From contig CAAFWX010000304.1 in the NCBI GenBank assembly GCA_900766795.1, positions 1-42,079 on the forward strand: a DNA stretch of 42,079 bases. The letters are read 5' to 3'. This DNA comes from Oscillospiraceae bacterium (lineage in GTDB: Bacteria > Bacillota_A > Clostridia > Oscillospirales > Ruminococcaceae). Position numbers and translations under genes: made by a program. Positions 25,867 through 33,789 of this stretch are shown one piece after another. The notes under the pieces are model-generated. The model did no database searches and was not told the origin of the DNA. It saw nothing but the letters and a program-made list of their open reading frames with translations. Within the stretch, counting starts at the first letter, position 1. Every line of letters starts with the position of its first letter.

Positions 25867-26493
25867 ATGAAGAAAACACTTAGACGACGGGGTTTCACTC
25901 TCGTTGAGCTTATAGTTGTCATCGCGATAATCGGCGTGCTTGCGGCGATACTCGTCCCCACTATGCTGGGGTGGGTGCTTTCGTCGCGGGTACAGTCTGT
26001 AAACTCCACGGCGGCTTCCATCAGAAAGACGCTGACAAATTTCATGACCGCCGCGGACACGCAGGGCTATGGGATTCTGCTCGGTGGAACGCACGTTTCC
26101 GAGCTTTCGTTCAAGATAGATGAAAACGGGCTTTGGAGGCTCACAAACTCCGACCCCGAGGCTTTCTCCGGCCGTGGAAGCTTTGAATGGGAGGGAAGCG
26201 GCTCCGGCATAGCGAATCAGGATAAGTCGCAGGCGGATAACGCAGAAACCCTGCTGTGCATTGAGCTTGCCAATGCGCTGCCGAATCTGCGGGATGCGTG
26301 CGTCTGGTCGTATGTTTCGGGAAACGGCTGCCGCTTTGTGTGCTACTGCACCGAAACCGGCGAGTACGACGCAGGATATTTCCCCACCGCAGAGGACTTT
26401 GAGAACGGGACATTTTCATGGAACGAGAGCACCGCAGGCGTTACAACCGAGGGAATTATAGTGGGCACCGCTCCGATTCTCACGCTGGGTTAA
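25867..26493 (+). CDS. Type IV pilin, cysteine-rich paralogue of the major pilin
   Basis: The 208-residue prepilin has leader MKKTLRRRG and helix FTLVELIVVIAIIGVLAAILVP with Glu5. It is a paralogue of the next gene: the helix, the SSRV-S-NSTAASI stretch and the C-terminal AGV-GIIVGTAP ending are shared. It differs in cysteines: five lie between about residues 133 and 163 (LLCIELAN, DACVW, NGCRFVCYC) against two in the neighbour. ATG 25867 has only a weak AAAAGGG site, and no promoter of its own is evident, so it is likely made at low level by readthrough from pilT. It may be a minor or alternative subunit. The ORF is open far upstream into pilT, but the leader peptide fixes the start. Confidence 0.88.
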   Translation: MKKTLRRRGFTLVELIVVIAIIGVLAAILVPTMLGWVLSSRVQSVNSTAASIRKTLTNFMTAADTQGYGILLGGTHVSELSFKIDENGLWRLTNSDPEAFSGRGSFEWEGSGSGIANQDKSQADNAETLLCIELANALPNLRDACVWSYVSGNGCRFVCYCTETGEYDAGYFPTAEDFENGTFSWNESTAGVTTEGIIVGTAPILTLG

Positions 26494-26501
26494 GCTCGAG
26501 A

Positions 26502-26551
26502 TGTAACCAAATTGTAGGTTACACACACTTTTAACGTTATTATTCGTTAAA
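26502..26551. promoter_or_regulatory. Two adjacent inverted repeats upstream of the major pilin promoter
   Basis: TGTAACC (26502-26508) with GGTTACA (26517-26523), and TTTAACG (26530-26536) with CGTTAAA (26545-26551), form two perfect 7-bp dyads with 8-base loops. Neither has a following T-run good enough for a terminator. They lie about 80-130 bases upstream of the pilin -35 box. They may be operator sites or the 3' end structure of the preceding mRNA. Confidence 0.4.
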
Positions 26552-26627
26552 ATTAACAAAGACATCTTGCGTAAACTTTGAATTTGTACGAAAAAACGAA
26601 TCGGGCAGTTTTTTTTCAAAAAAACAC

Positions 26628-26656
26628 TTGCATTTTTTTCTTAATTGCGTTATAAT
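26628..26656 (+). promoter_or_regulatory. Strong promoter of the major pilin gene
   Basis: TTGCAT (26628-26633), a 17-bp A/T-rich spacer and a perfect TATAAT (26651-26656). A-tracts upstream (26591-26624) resemble an UP element. The leader is about 90 nt. Confidence 0.88.
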
Positions 26657-26701
26657 GATATCACGGCAGAACAATAACTGCTGAGACTCTTTTACAATGG
26701 A

Positions 26702-26722
26702 TATATCCCCGACGGGGGTATA
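26702..26722 (+). promoter_or_regulatory. Leader hairpin of the major pilin mRNA
   Basis: TATATCCCC (26702-26710) and GGGGGTATA (26714-26722) pair over 9 bp (one G-U) around a GAC loop. An A/T-rich single-stranded stretch and the perfect AGGAGGT ribosome binding site (26740-26746) follow. The hairpin leaves the site free, so it more likely stabilises the mRNA than blocks translation. Confidence 0.55.
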
Positions 26723-26753
26723 CATAAAAAATTTTTTTTAGGAGGTCTTTACA

Positions 26754-27401
26754 ATGCTAAAGAAACTTCAGGCCCTCAAGGCCAAGAAGGGTTTTACCCT
26801 TGTCGAGCTGATCGTAGTTATCGCCATCATCGGCGTACTCGCAGCTATCCTCGTTCCCACCATGCTGGGCTACGTTACATCTTCCCGTGTAACATCTGCT
26901 AACTCTACCGCAGCTTCCATCAAGAACAACATCGGTACTTTCCTTACCAATGCTGATACTGCTGGCTACGGCATGAAGCAGGCAAACGACAACATCGCAA
27001 CTCTTAAAATCACGATTGAGGATAGTACTTGGAATGTTACAAAGGAAGGCGGCGAGTTTAAGACCGCCGGTTCTCTTGAGTGGACAAATGACGGTTCCGG
27101 CGCAGCAAATGATCCTAAGACTGATGCGCAGTCGGCTGAGGATCTTCTCGCAATCGAGCTTGCAAACCTTTTCCCTGATGTTGATAATGCCTACATTCAG
27201 GCTACTCTGAAGGCTGGTGCATGCACAGCTGTTGCTTTCACTGCTGATGATACTGCATTCGGCGAAGGCGATTGCCCCGAAGTAGATGATAATGGTGAGT
27301 TCCCTGATGCATTCGAGTGGGATTCCAAGACTGCCGGCGTTGGCAAGACCGGTATTATCGTAGGTACTGCTCCTGCTGTTCCTCTCGGTTCGACTACCTA
27401 A
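26754..27401 (+). CDS. Type IV major pilin
   Basis: The 215-residue prepilin has leader MLKKLQALKAKKG and helix FTLVELIVVIAIIGVLAAILVP with Glu at mature position 5, then LGYVTSSRVTSANSTAASI. Two cysteines (GACTAV and EGDCPEV) about 20 residues apart near the C terminus could close a D-region-like disulfide loop. The end (AGVGKTGIIVGTAPAVPLG) is shared with the preceding paralogue. Three signs point to the main filament subunit: its own promoter with A-tract, a perfect AGGAGGT site, and a stable leader hairpin. A hairpin also follows the gene. The two-pilin tandem appears to be a duplication. Confidence 0.92.
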   Translation: MLKKLQALKAKKGFTLVELIVVIAIIGVLAAILVPTMLGYVTSSRVTSANSTAASIKNNIGTFLTNADTAGYGMKQANDNIATLKITIEDSTWNVTKEGGEFKTAGSLEWTNDGSGAANDPKTDAQSAEDLLAIELANLFPDVDNAYIQATLKAGACTAVAFTADDTAFGEGDCPEVDDNGEFPDAFEWDSKTAGVGKTGIIVGTAPAVPLGSTT

Positions 27402-27446
27402 TTTAAAAGCTGAGGATAATATTCCTGACTTTTGACTGACACAATG

Positions 27447-27474
27447 TTCCTCGGCGGCGAAAGCCGTCGGGGAA
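27447..27474 (+). other. GAAA-capped hairpin after the major pilin gene
   Basis: TTCCTCGGCGGC (27447-27458) and GCCGTCGGGGAA (27463-27474) pair at all 12 positions (two G-U) around a GAAA tetraloop. Outer GACAC/GTGTT can add to it. No T-run follows, so it is probably an mRNA 3'-stabilising or processing element that lets the pilin message outlast the downstream part. Confidence 0.6.
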
Positions 27475-27579
27475 TTAGTGTTATCATGAAAGGATTATCT
27501 AAAGATAGTTCTTTTGTTTATGCCGTCATGCTCTGTCGGCAGAAACAAGAGTTTTATCCTGTTTTTGACGGAGGTTTCT

Positions 27580-28338
27580 ATGATACAGTATTTGCAGGGT
27601 CTCAGAAGAAAAAAGGGATTCACGATGATTGAGCTTCTCGTTGTCATCGGAATTATCGGCATTCTCACCGCTATCATTCTTCCGCAAGTTGGAAGCGAAA
27701 AGGACAGAATAAATGCCGCAAACATCCGTGCAACGGACTTCTACACCAGCGTGCAGTATGTCTATACAAAGTATCAGAAATATGAGCACAGTCTTGCTCC
27801 CGCGCTTGTCGGGGACGAGGAGTACATCAAATACGACCTGAAGCTTGGCGGAAACTTCCCGACGGTGGAATACACGCTTCTGGAGATGTTCGCGCAGGAC
27901 GGCAAGGTACAGTATGTACATGTTGCGAAAACATTGAGCGACCTTATCGCGGACAACCGCGGCGACACAGGCTTGAGCGCATACGAGCAGGTGCTGATGA
28001 ACGACATCAGCAAAAACCTGGACGTTGAGCAGGACGGCTATTACTACGCGCTTATCCGCAAGGTTAATCCCACCGAGTCGCGAATCGGCGGCGCAAATGA
28101 TGACGCTGTGACTATCCGAGTGTATTCTGCGCACTTCTCCTATGAGCGTCTGCCCGAGACGATGGGCGTTGACGAGTTCCTGTATATTGAGATGGGCAGA
28201 CTTTACGGCGGTCAGATAATGGGAAGCTGCTCCAGTGAGTATTCGGGCGAAACCGATTACGACGTCGGTTATATGATTGGCGACGTAAACAGCTACTTCA
28301 TGGACGCCTACGACCTTAAGGACGAAATTTACGCATAA
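27580..28338 (+). CDS. Type IV prepilin-like protein, large head
   Basis: The 252-residue protein has leader MIQYLQGLRRKKG and helix FTMIELLVVIGIIGILTAIILP with Glu5. The head starts with a Tyr-rich helix (DFYTSVQYVYTKYQKYEHS) and continues as an alpha/beta domain not obviously related to the two pilins before it. ATG 27580 has ACGGAGG upstream; the frame is open to 27514, but the leader peptide fixes the start. It is the last gene of the pilus cluster, closed by a strong terminator. It could be a minor pilin with a specialised head. I recognise only the N-terminal module. Confidence 0.85.
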   Translation: MIQYLQGLRRKKGFTMIELLVVIGIIGILTAIILPQVGSEKDRINAANIRATDFYTSVQYVYTKYQKYEHSLAPALVGDEEYIKYDLKLGGNFPTVEYTLLEMFAQDGKVQYVHVAKTLSDLIADNRGDTGLSAYEQVLMNDISKNLDVEQDGYYYALIRKVNPTESRIGGANDDAVTIRVYSAHFSYERLPETMGVDEFLYIEMGRLYGGQIMGSCSSEYSGETDYDVGYMIGDVNSYFMDAYDLKDEIYA

Positions 28339-28345
28339 TTCTTCG

Positions 28346-28372
28346 CGGCACTCCTCACGGGGTGCCGTTTTT
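28346..28372 (+). terminator. Intrinsic terminator ending the pilus cluster
   Basis: CGGCACTCC (28346-28354) pairs with GGGGTGCCG (28359-28367) over 9 bp (one G-U) around a TCAC loop, followed by TTTTT. It sits 7 bases past the stop codon and separates the pilus and flagellar units. Confidence 0.93.
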
Positions 28373-28414
28373 GCCGATTTGTGATAAAATATCTGCGGAT
28401 TTTGCGCAATACGC

Positions 28415-28441
28415 TAAAGAAATGTTCTTCCTTGCCGATAT
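28415..28441 (+). promoter_or_regulatory. SigD (sigma-28) promoter of the flagellar late operon
   Basis: TAAA (28415-28418), a 15-base spacer and GCCGATAT (28434-28441) match the Bacillus SigD consensus exactly. It lies about 55 bases before flgM. This places flgM and the filament genes in the late class, with FlgM then feeding back on SigD. Confidence 0.92.
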
Positions 28442-28495
28442 ATTATTTGAGCAGAGTAATATGGGATAACTATATCTTAAAGGAGGTTTTTAGTT

Positions 28496-28759
28496 ATGGA
28501 AATAAAAGGAATTGGCGGTGTAATCAACGCTTATCAGACCAATAAACCTGCCGCCCCGAAAAAGACCGCTGCCTCCGATTCTGTCAAAAAGACTGACAGA
28601 GTGACTTTCGGCTTTGACACGGCGCTTGCGGCTGCCAAAAACGCCATCGCACAAGAGGTTCGTGCGGACGCGAGTGTTAGTGATATCGCCGCCGCGCAAA
28701 AGACCGCAGAAGAGGGCATTGGCGCAGCGGAGCTTGCTTCCCTCATACTTATGGGGTGA
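28496..28759 (+). CDS. flgM: Anti-sigma-28 factor FlgM (divergent)
   Basis: The 87-residue protein fits FlgM, which holds SigD inactive until the hook is complete. It is small, Ala/Lys-rich and probably largely disordered at the N terminus (IKGIGGVINAYQTNKP), with DRVTFGFDTALAAAKNA and a C-terminal helix pair (VRADASVSDIAAAQKTAEEG, ELASLILMG) that lines up with the sigma-binding end of FlgM. Similarity is weak, but position as first gene after a SigD promoter and before flgN-flgK-flgL equals the Bacillus order. AAAGGAGG lies before ATG 28496. Confidence 0.8.
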   Translation: MEIKGIGGVINAYQTNKPAAPKKTAASDSVKKTDRVTFGFDTALAAAKNAIAQEVRADASVSDIAAAQKTAEEGIGAAELASLILMG

Positions 28760-28765
28760 TAACGC

Positions 28766-29248
28766 ATGAATGAATTTACTGCAAAGTCCGTGGTGAAGTG
28801 CCTTGAAATTGATGTTGATTTCTACCGCGAGCTTACCGTGTTTCTGATGAAAAAGCACACCAAAATTCTCGAGGACGACCTCGACTGGCTCACCGAATCC
28901 CTCAACAGCGAACAGGCTTTTCTCATGAAAAGCAAGTCGCTTGAGGAGAAGCGGCTCTCGCTGTTCAAAGGGCTTGGACTTGAGGGGCGAAAGCTTTCCG
29001 AGCTTATCGAGGAAGCGCCCGAAAGCTACCGCCCGAAGATGTCGCTTCTCGCGGGGCAGCTGACGGAGCTTGTTGACAGGATAACCGCCCTGAACGCGGA
29101 AACCAACGAAATCGTGAAGCGTAAGCTTGACAACCAGAGAGAATTTGTGCAGAAAGCGGGCATTCTCAACAAGCCCGAAACATACGACAAGAATGCTGCC
29201 CGCGTTGCAGGGGGTACTTCCTCGGCACAGGTCATAAGGCAGGTTTAG
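28766..29248 (+). CDS. flgN: FlgN-like flagellar chaperone
   Basis: The 160-residue, all-helical protein fits FlgN, the export chaperone for the hook-filament junction proteins FlgK and FlgL encoded next to it. It shows a long Glu/Leu/Lys-rich helix series (YRELTVFLMKKHTKILEDDLDWLTES) and a C-terminal Asn/Lys-rich tail with KAGILNKPETYDKNA, as FlgN proteins often have. Start ATG 28766 lies 6 bases after the flgM stop, with GGGGTG upstream. Sequence conservation in this family is low, so position is a large part of the call. Confidence 0.8.
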   Translation: MNEFTAKSVVKCLEIDVDFYRELTVFLMKKHTKILEDDLDWLTESLNSEQAFLMKSKSLEEKRLSLFKGLGLEGRKLSELIEEAPESYRPKMSLLAGQLTELVDRITALNAETNEIVKRKLDNQREFVQKAGILNKPETYDKNAARVAGGTSSAQVIRQV

Positions 29249-29256
29249 GAGGAAAT

Positions 29257-30837
29257 ATGCGTCCGACTTTTTTAGGCTTTGAAACTCAGAAGCGTACACT
29301 TCAGGTGGCGCAGAAAAGCCTTGACATCACCGGCAACAATGTTGCGAACATAAATACCCCCGGCTACACCCGTCAGCGTGTAGACCTGTACGCCATGTAC
29401 ATTTCGGGAAACCAGTCGCTGCGCTGGAGCAGCTCCACAAACAACCTCTCCCTTACGGGACAGGGCGTAAACGCAAGCGGCGTTTCCCAGATAAGAGATA
29501 TCTTCATCGACAAACGCTATCGTGAGAATGTCGCGATTGAGGCGGAAACCGAAAAGAGCGTCACCATTCTCTCGGATATTGAAGATGTGCTGGATAACTT
29601 CGATACCGATGGTCTGCAATACTTCACCACGCAGTTCTTCTCTGCAATGCAGGACTATTCCGTGGAGAAGCCCGACAGCGCCGAGGTTGCTTCCATTGCG
29701 AGAAACGCGGCGACCAACCTTTGCCGCCTGCTTAACGATTATGATACCGAGCTGCGGGAAATCGAGCACACCTATGTGAATGAGCTTAAGGACACCATCA
29801 GCTATGTAAACCAGATGGTGGACGACATGAATAAGCTCAACGAGCGAATCCAGCGCGAAATGCTCAACTATCCCGACGGCTATGGTCCGAATGAGCTTTT
29901 CGATGAAATGAACTTGTACATCGACGAGCTTGCGACCTACGGCGATATCTCCACCAAGCAGAACACCGACGGAACCTACACCGTGACAATGGCGGGCGTA
30001 ACGCTCATTGACGGCGAGAATCTGAAAACGAACCGCGTCATCATGAAGGACTACGACATGTACGGCGAGGCAATCATGTTATTTGAAAGCGGCGAGGATT
30101 TGAACCTGAGCTCGGGCGTGCTGAAAAGCTATGACAACATGATAAACGGAAACGGCGTTTACGCCACGGGAAACCAGAACGGCGAAACGGGAATTGCCTA
30201 TTTCCGTACCGCAATCGACACATTTGCGGCAACCCTTGCGGATGTGTTCAACTCCGCGAACGGCGCAAACGAGGACCCGTCCAGAGCGATGTTCCGCGCA
30301 CATGTGACCGACCCCGATACGGGAACCTCCGCAGAAACAGACGCGGTTGTCATCACCGCGGGAAATATTCACGTTGCGCAGGCGTGGATGGACGACCCGA
30401 CCATGATTGGTCAGGTTAGAACCGTGGATGAGGCAACGGGCAAATACATCTACGGCTTTGACGAGCACATCAACGAGGACGGCACGGTGAACCTTCAGAA
30501 CACCAATGTGCTCTACCTTGTGAAGCAGCTCAACAATTCAGAAATCAAGTTTGGAAATGCCAACGATTTTCAGGGCAGCTTCCATGAATATATTTCCTTT
30601 ATCAGCAATCGTCTGGGTCAGAAGATTCAGTATGAGCAGAGCCGCTATGACAGCGCTGTCACCACGGTTGACACCCTGCTTGACGCGCGCGACGATGTTT
30701 CAGGCGTTCAGCTTGACGAGGAGGGCATAAACATGCTCAACTATCAGAAGTGGTATAACGCTTCTTCAAGAATCGTTACAGCGATGGATGATTTGCTGGA
30801 AAAGCTTATAAACAGCACCGGCCGCGTCGGGCTTTAA
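29257..30837 (+). CDS. flgK: Flagellar hook-associated protein 1
   Basis: The 526-residue protein forms the first hook-filament junction ring. The N-terminal rod/hook signature is clear: FLGFETQKRTLQVAQKSLDITGNNVANINTPGYTRQRV split over residues 4-42, with the ANxNTPGYTRQ motif. The C terminus has GVQLDEEGINMLNYQKWYNASSRIVTAMDDLLEKLIN, the helical end shared with hook proteins. The middle part is of ordinary length. AGGAGG precedes ATG 29257. Secreted by the flagellar type III system, probably with the chaperone encoded just upstream. Confidence 0.96.
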   Translation: MRPTFLGFETQKRTLQVAQKSLDITGNNVANINTPGYTRQRVDLYAMYISGNQSLRWSSSTNNLSLTGQGVNASGVSQIRDIFIDKRYRENVAIEAETEKSVTILSDIEDVLDNFDTDGLQYFTTQFFSAMQDYSVEKPDSAEVASIARNAATNLCRLLNDYDTELREIEHTYVNELKDTISYVNQMVDDMNKLNERIQREMLNYPDGYGPNELFDEMNLYIDELATYGDISTKQNTDGTYTVTMAGVTLIDGENLKTNRVIMKDYDMYGEAIMLFESGEDLNLSSGVLKSYDNMINGNGVYATGNQNGETGIAYFRTAIDTFAATLADVFNSANGANEDPSRAMFRAHVTDPDTGTSAETDAVVITAGNIHVAQAWMDDPTMIGQVRTVDEATGKYIYGFDEHINEDGTVNLQNTNVLYLVKQLNNSEIKFGNANDFQGSFHEYISFISNRLGQKIQYEQSRYDSAVTTVDTLLDARDDVSGVQLDEEGINMLNYQKWYNASSRIVTAMDDLLEKLINSTGRVGL

Positions 30838-30853
30838 GGGAGGTAACGTTTAA

Positions 30854-32452
30854 ATGAGAATAACAAACTCCACGATACTCCGCGGCTATAACCGCAACCT
30901 TAACAGGCTGATGAGTGCCAAGACCGGTTCAGAGCACAAGATTCTCTCGGGGCGAAAGTTCGACCGCGCAAGCGAGTCACCGCTTGCCGCAGCGAAAGCG
31001 CTGACCGTCAGGAAGTCGCTCTACGAAACCGGGCAGTATAAAGAGAATCTCGACGTTGCCGAAAAGTTTTATACCGAGGCGGAAACCTCGCTTTTACAGG
31101 TGTCTGAGGAGCTTGCCAATATCCGCGAAACTATTATCGCAGCTGTGAACACCCCGAAAGACCCGAGCACCGACCTTCAGATTTACGCTCAGCAGCTGGA
31201 AACAAAGGCGCAGGAGCTGTGCTCTATCTTCAACACGAACAGCGCTGAGAGAATGATTTTCGGCGGGGAGAGCGATGACTCGACTCCCTTTTCGATAGTG
31301 GACGGAGTGGCAATGTACCATGGCGTTCCGCTGAATGCCTGCTCAGACGCGACAAAGTTCCCCTACTCAAAGTCGGTTTATATTGACATCGGAATCGGCT
31401 TCGTTATGGACGACGCAACGCAGGAGGTTGACCCCCAGACCGCGATGTGCATTTCGTTCAACGGTGCAGATGTAAGCGGCTGCGGAGCGGATAAAAGCCG
31501 AGTTGACATTAATGTAAACAGTCTGCTTCCCGACAAGAAATACTGCCTTGACATGTATGTCGGGGACGAAAAGAGAACCGTTATGTTCAGCGGCACGCTC
31601 AGTTCCTTTAAGCAGGAGGTGGAAAAGGCATTTGAGAATGTCGAGGGTATGATGTTCGATGTCACCAATGAGGGCGTTGTCACCGCAGTAAAGAACGGCG
31701 AGGAAGTTCCGATTGTCGCTGTGAACAACATCAAGGCTTCCACAGTAAGCACACTTATGGAGCTTGATTTCAGCAACGAGTTCAGCTACACCGACAATTA
31801 CAAGCTGAAAACTTCGGCGCTTGAGAACGGTATGAACTATTCTCTCAGCGTGACCGTCGGTGATGTCAATAGGGAAATCACCTTTACGGCGGGGGCGAAC
31901 GAAAACGCCACGGCTGCTGCATTGAACGCAAAGCTTGCAAAGGCTTTTGCGGGAACATCCTACAAGCCGCAGCTCAACGAGGACAATGAGTTCCGCTGCG
32001 AGAACGGCAGCGTGAAGGTGAAAGCGCTGAACTGTACCAACAGCGTTGAGAATCCCGAAACACACGAGATTGAGAATAAAACCTACATTGCAGAGATTGA
32101 GCGCGACGAATTCTTCTCCAAGAATTACATACAGATTACGCTTGACGCGGCGAAAGCGCTGCGCAACGGCGACCTTGATTATGCGAACGCCTGCATCGAC
32201 AGGATTGTTGACGCAACGGAAAACCTGCTGGTTGAAATCGCCGACCTCGGCTGCAACGAGGAATATATTGACTTCATGACCAGCCGCTTTGAAACACGCG
32301 AGCTGAACCTTAAAGACAGGCAGAAAACGCTTGAAGCGACCGACCTTGAAAGCGAGATAACACTCATGAAAACCTACGAAGCGCTTTATAATGCCGCGCT
32401 TCAAATGTCAAGCTCAGTTGTGCCCAACAGTATTTTTAACTACATCAAGTAA
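30854..32452 (+). CDS. flgL: Flagellar hook-associated protein 3, enlarged
   Basis: The 532-residue protein forms the second junction ring. The flagellin-like N-terminal coiled coil (MRITNSTILRGYNRNLNRL, ILSGRKFDRASESPLAAAKAL, EERM-type NSAERMIFGG) and the C-terminal helix (LESEITLMKTYEALYNAALQMSSSV) are typical. It is far longer than the usual 300 or so residues. The excess lies between about 220 and 430 and contains two copies of a beta module (about 225-290 and 323-393). Each has the pattern Y-L-V-GD-R-FxxG, then a helix ending in KAF. A related module occurs in FliD of this locus. GGGAGG precedes ATG 30854. Confidence 0.92.
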   Translation: MRITNSTILRGYNRNLNRLMSAKTGSEHKILSGRKFDRASESPLAAAKALTVRKSLYETGQYKENLDVAEKFYTEAETSLLQVSEELANIRETIIAAVNTPKDPSTDLQIYAQQLETKAQELCSIFNTNSAERMIFGGESDDSTPFSIVDGVAMYHGVPLNACSDATKFPYSKSVYIDIGIGFVMDDATQEVDPQTAMCISFNGADVSGCGADKSRVDINVNSLLPDKKYCLDMYVGDEKRTVMFSGTLSSFKQEVEKAFENVEGMMFDVTNEGVVTAVKNGEEVPIVAVNNIKASTVSTLMELDFSNEFSYTDNYKLKTSALENGMNYSLSVTVGDVNREITFTAGANENATAAALNAKLAKAFAGTSYKPQLNEDNEFRCENGSVKVKALNCTNSVENPETHEIENKTYIAEIERDEFFSKNYIQITLDAAKALRNGDLDYANACIDRIVDATENLLVEIADLGCNEEYIDFMTSRFETRELNLKDRQKTLEATDLESEITLMKTYEALYNAALQMSSSVVPNSIFNYIK

Positions 32453-32486
32453 TGGAACTTCTGTCACATCACAGGGGGTGTTATAG

Positions 32487-33107
32487 ATGGATACCAATCT
32501 TCTTCAGATAACCACTATCCCGATTCAAATCGAGATAAAGGTGACCAACGCAAAGCTGGAATATGCCGAGGACAGACAGCCGAAGGTGAACATCACAAGT
32601 CAGGACGGCAGGTTTGTGATGGAGGCAGAGCCGCTGCGGCTCAACATTGACACCTATGAAGCGCGCAAGAGCCTTGGCGAGGGTCACATGAATGACGCAG
32701 ACCTTATGCAGAAGAAAGCGAACGAGGGCTTCTCCATCGCGTTTCAGGGCACGGCTAGGGTCGCAGGCGAGGGAAATCAGCTCGCACGCGGCATGAGCCC
32801 CGCAGAAATCGCAATCCAGAACGCCCGCGCAGGCGCTACAATCGACACCATCATGGAGTTTCTGCCCAAGGAGGGCGCAGACATCACCTTTGACGGGGGA
32901 AAGCTGAACATCGAATACCAGATGGGAAGTCAGGAATTTGACTGGGATTTGAAGTCGGAGCTGCCTATGGAGTTCATTCCGGGAAGCGTCGAGCTTATCG
33001 TGCGCGACAGACCCCGCGTTGAAATCGAGTATATCGGCGGGCCGATTTATGTTCCGCCCAGCGCCGACCCCAATTACGAGCCGCCCCAGTTCAACATTGT
33101 CGGATAA
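32487..33107 (+). CDS. yviE: YviE-like DUF6470 protein
   Basis: The 206-residue protein matches the DUF6470 family, known in Bacillus as YviE, encoded between flgL and fliW as here. Visible parts are the beta-rich N terminus (LLQITTIPIQIEIKVTNAKLEY), a helical middle (GFSIAFQGTARVAGEGNQLARG) and a Pro-rich end (PIYVPPSADPNYEPP). No signal peptide or membrane segment. The function is not established. Its constant place in flagellar operons points to filament assembly or its regulation. AGGGGGTG lies before ATG 32487. Confidence 0.85.
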   Translation: MDTNLLQITTIPIQIEIKVTNAKLEYAEDRQPKVNITSQDGRFVMEAEPLRLNIDTYEARKSLGEGHMNDADLMQKKANEGFSIAFQGTARVAGEGNQLARGMSPAEIAIQNARAGATIDTIMEFLPKEGADITFDGGKLNIEYQMGSQEFDWDLKSELPMEFIPGSVELIVRDRPRVEIEYIGGPIYVPPSADPNYEPPQFNIVG

Positions 33108-33122
33108 CAGGAGGAAACGCAC

Positions 33123-33554
33123 ATGCAAAAGATAACCACAAGAGATTTCGGAGAAACCGAAATCGACGAGAGCACCATCATCTCCATGCCCGCAGGTATA
33201 ATCGGCTTTGAGGACACAAAGCGCTACACCCTGCTTTCCCCGCTCGGAGAGGATACGTTTCCCATGTGGCTTCAGAGCGTTGACAGCGTTGAGCCATGTT
33301 TTGTGGTTTACGACCCCATGCTGATAGACAGCAGCTACCGCTTCGCTATCAGCGATGAGGAGCAGGCTATGCTGAAGCTTGACGAGAGCACTCCATATCG
33401 CGTGATTTGCGTTGCAATCGTCCCTGACGACTACAAAAAGACGACCATCAACCTCCGCTGCCCCATCATCGTGAACACCAAGGACAACATCGCGGCACAG
33501 GTTATTCTCTCAGAGAACTACGAATTCAAGTGCCCCGTCTACGAGGAGGGTTGA
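33123..33554 (+). CDS. fliW: Flagellar assembly factor FliW
   Basis: The 143-residue protein is FliW, which binds flagellin and also binds CsrA to stop it repressing flagellin translation. Family motifs are [30 protein letters not shown] and the C-terminal [26 protein letters not shown] lies before ATG 33123. Its stop is one base from the csrA start, so the antagonist pair is translated together. Confidence 0.95.
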   Translation: MQKITTRDFGETEIDESTIISMPAGIIGFEDTKRYTLLSPLGEDTFPMWLQSVDSVEPCFVVYDPMLIDSSYRFAISDEEQAMLKLDESTPYRVICVAIVPDDYKKTTINLRCPIIVNTKDNIAAQVILSENYEFKCPVYEEG

Positions 33555-33555
33555 T

Positions 33556-33789
33556 ATGCTGGTTGTGACCCGTAAACTGGACGAGAGCATTATCATTTCG
33601 GACAGCATTGAGATATCGGTGCTGGAAATTAGTAAAGACAAGGTCAAAATCGGAATCAATGCCCCGAAAGAGGTTAAGATAATTCGCAGCGAGCTTAAGA
33701 CCGCGCAGCAGACAAACGTACAGGCTGCCCAGATAAGCAGCGAGGGTCTTGCGCAGCTGCTAAAATCCCAAAAGGAGGATAAGGAATAA
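33556..33789 (+). CDS. csrA: Translational regulator CsrA
   Basis: The 77-residue RNA-binding dimer blocks ribosome binding on target mRNAs with GGA motifs. The sequence follows the family: [47 protein letters not shown]-terminal tail of about 25 residues ([17 protein letters not shown]...) is typical of Gram-positive members, in which it aids FliW binding. GAGGAGG of the fliW 3' end serves as its ribosome binding site. The stop overlaps the fliD start by one base (TAATG). In Bacillus the next gene is flagellin (hag); here it is fliD. Confidence 0.96.
   Translation: MLVVTRKLDESIIISDSIEISVLEISKDKVKIGINAPKEVKIIRSELKTAQQTNVQAAQISSEGLAQLLKSQKEDKE

Noticed and set aside
26502..26518. Possible second WalR box (TGTAAC-N5-TGTAGG) upstream of the pilin gene
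   Set aside because: The second half-site breaks the consensus at two positions, and the sequence is better explained as one arm of an inverted repeat.
27432..27632. Small ORF (66 codons) between the major pilin and the next prepilin
   Set aside because: It crosses a stable hairpin and runs into the next gene in another frame, with no RBS and no protein-like composition.
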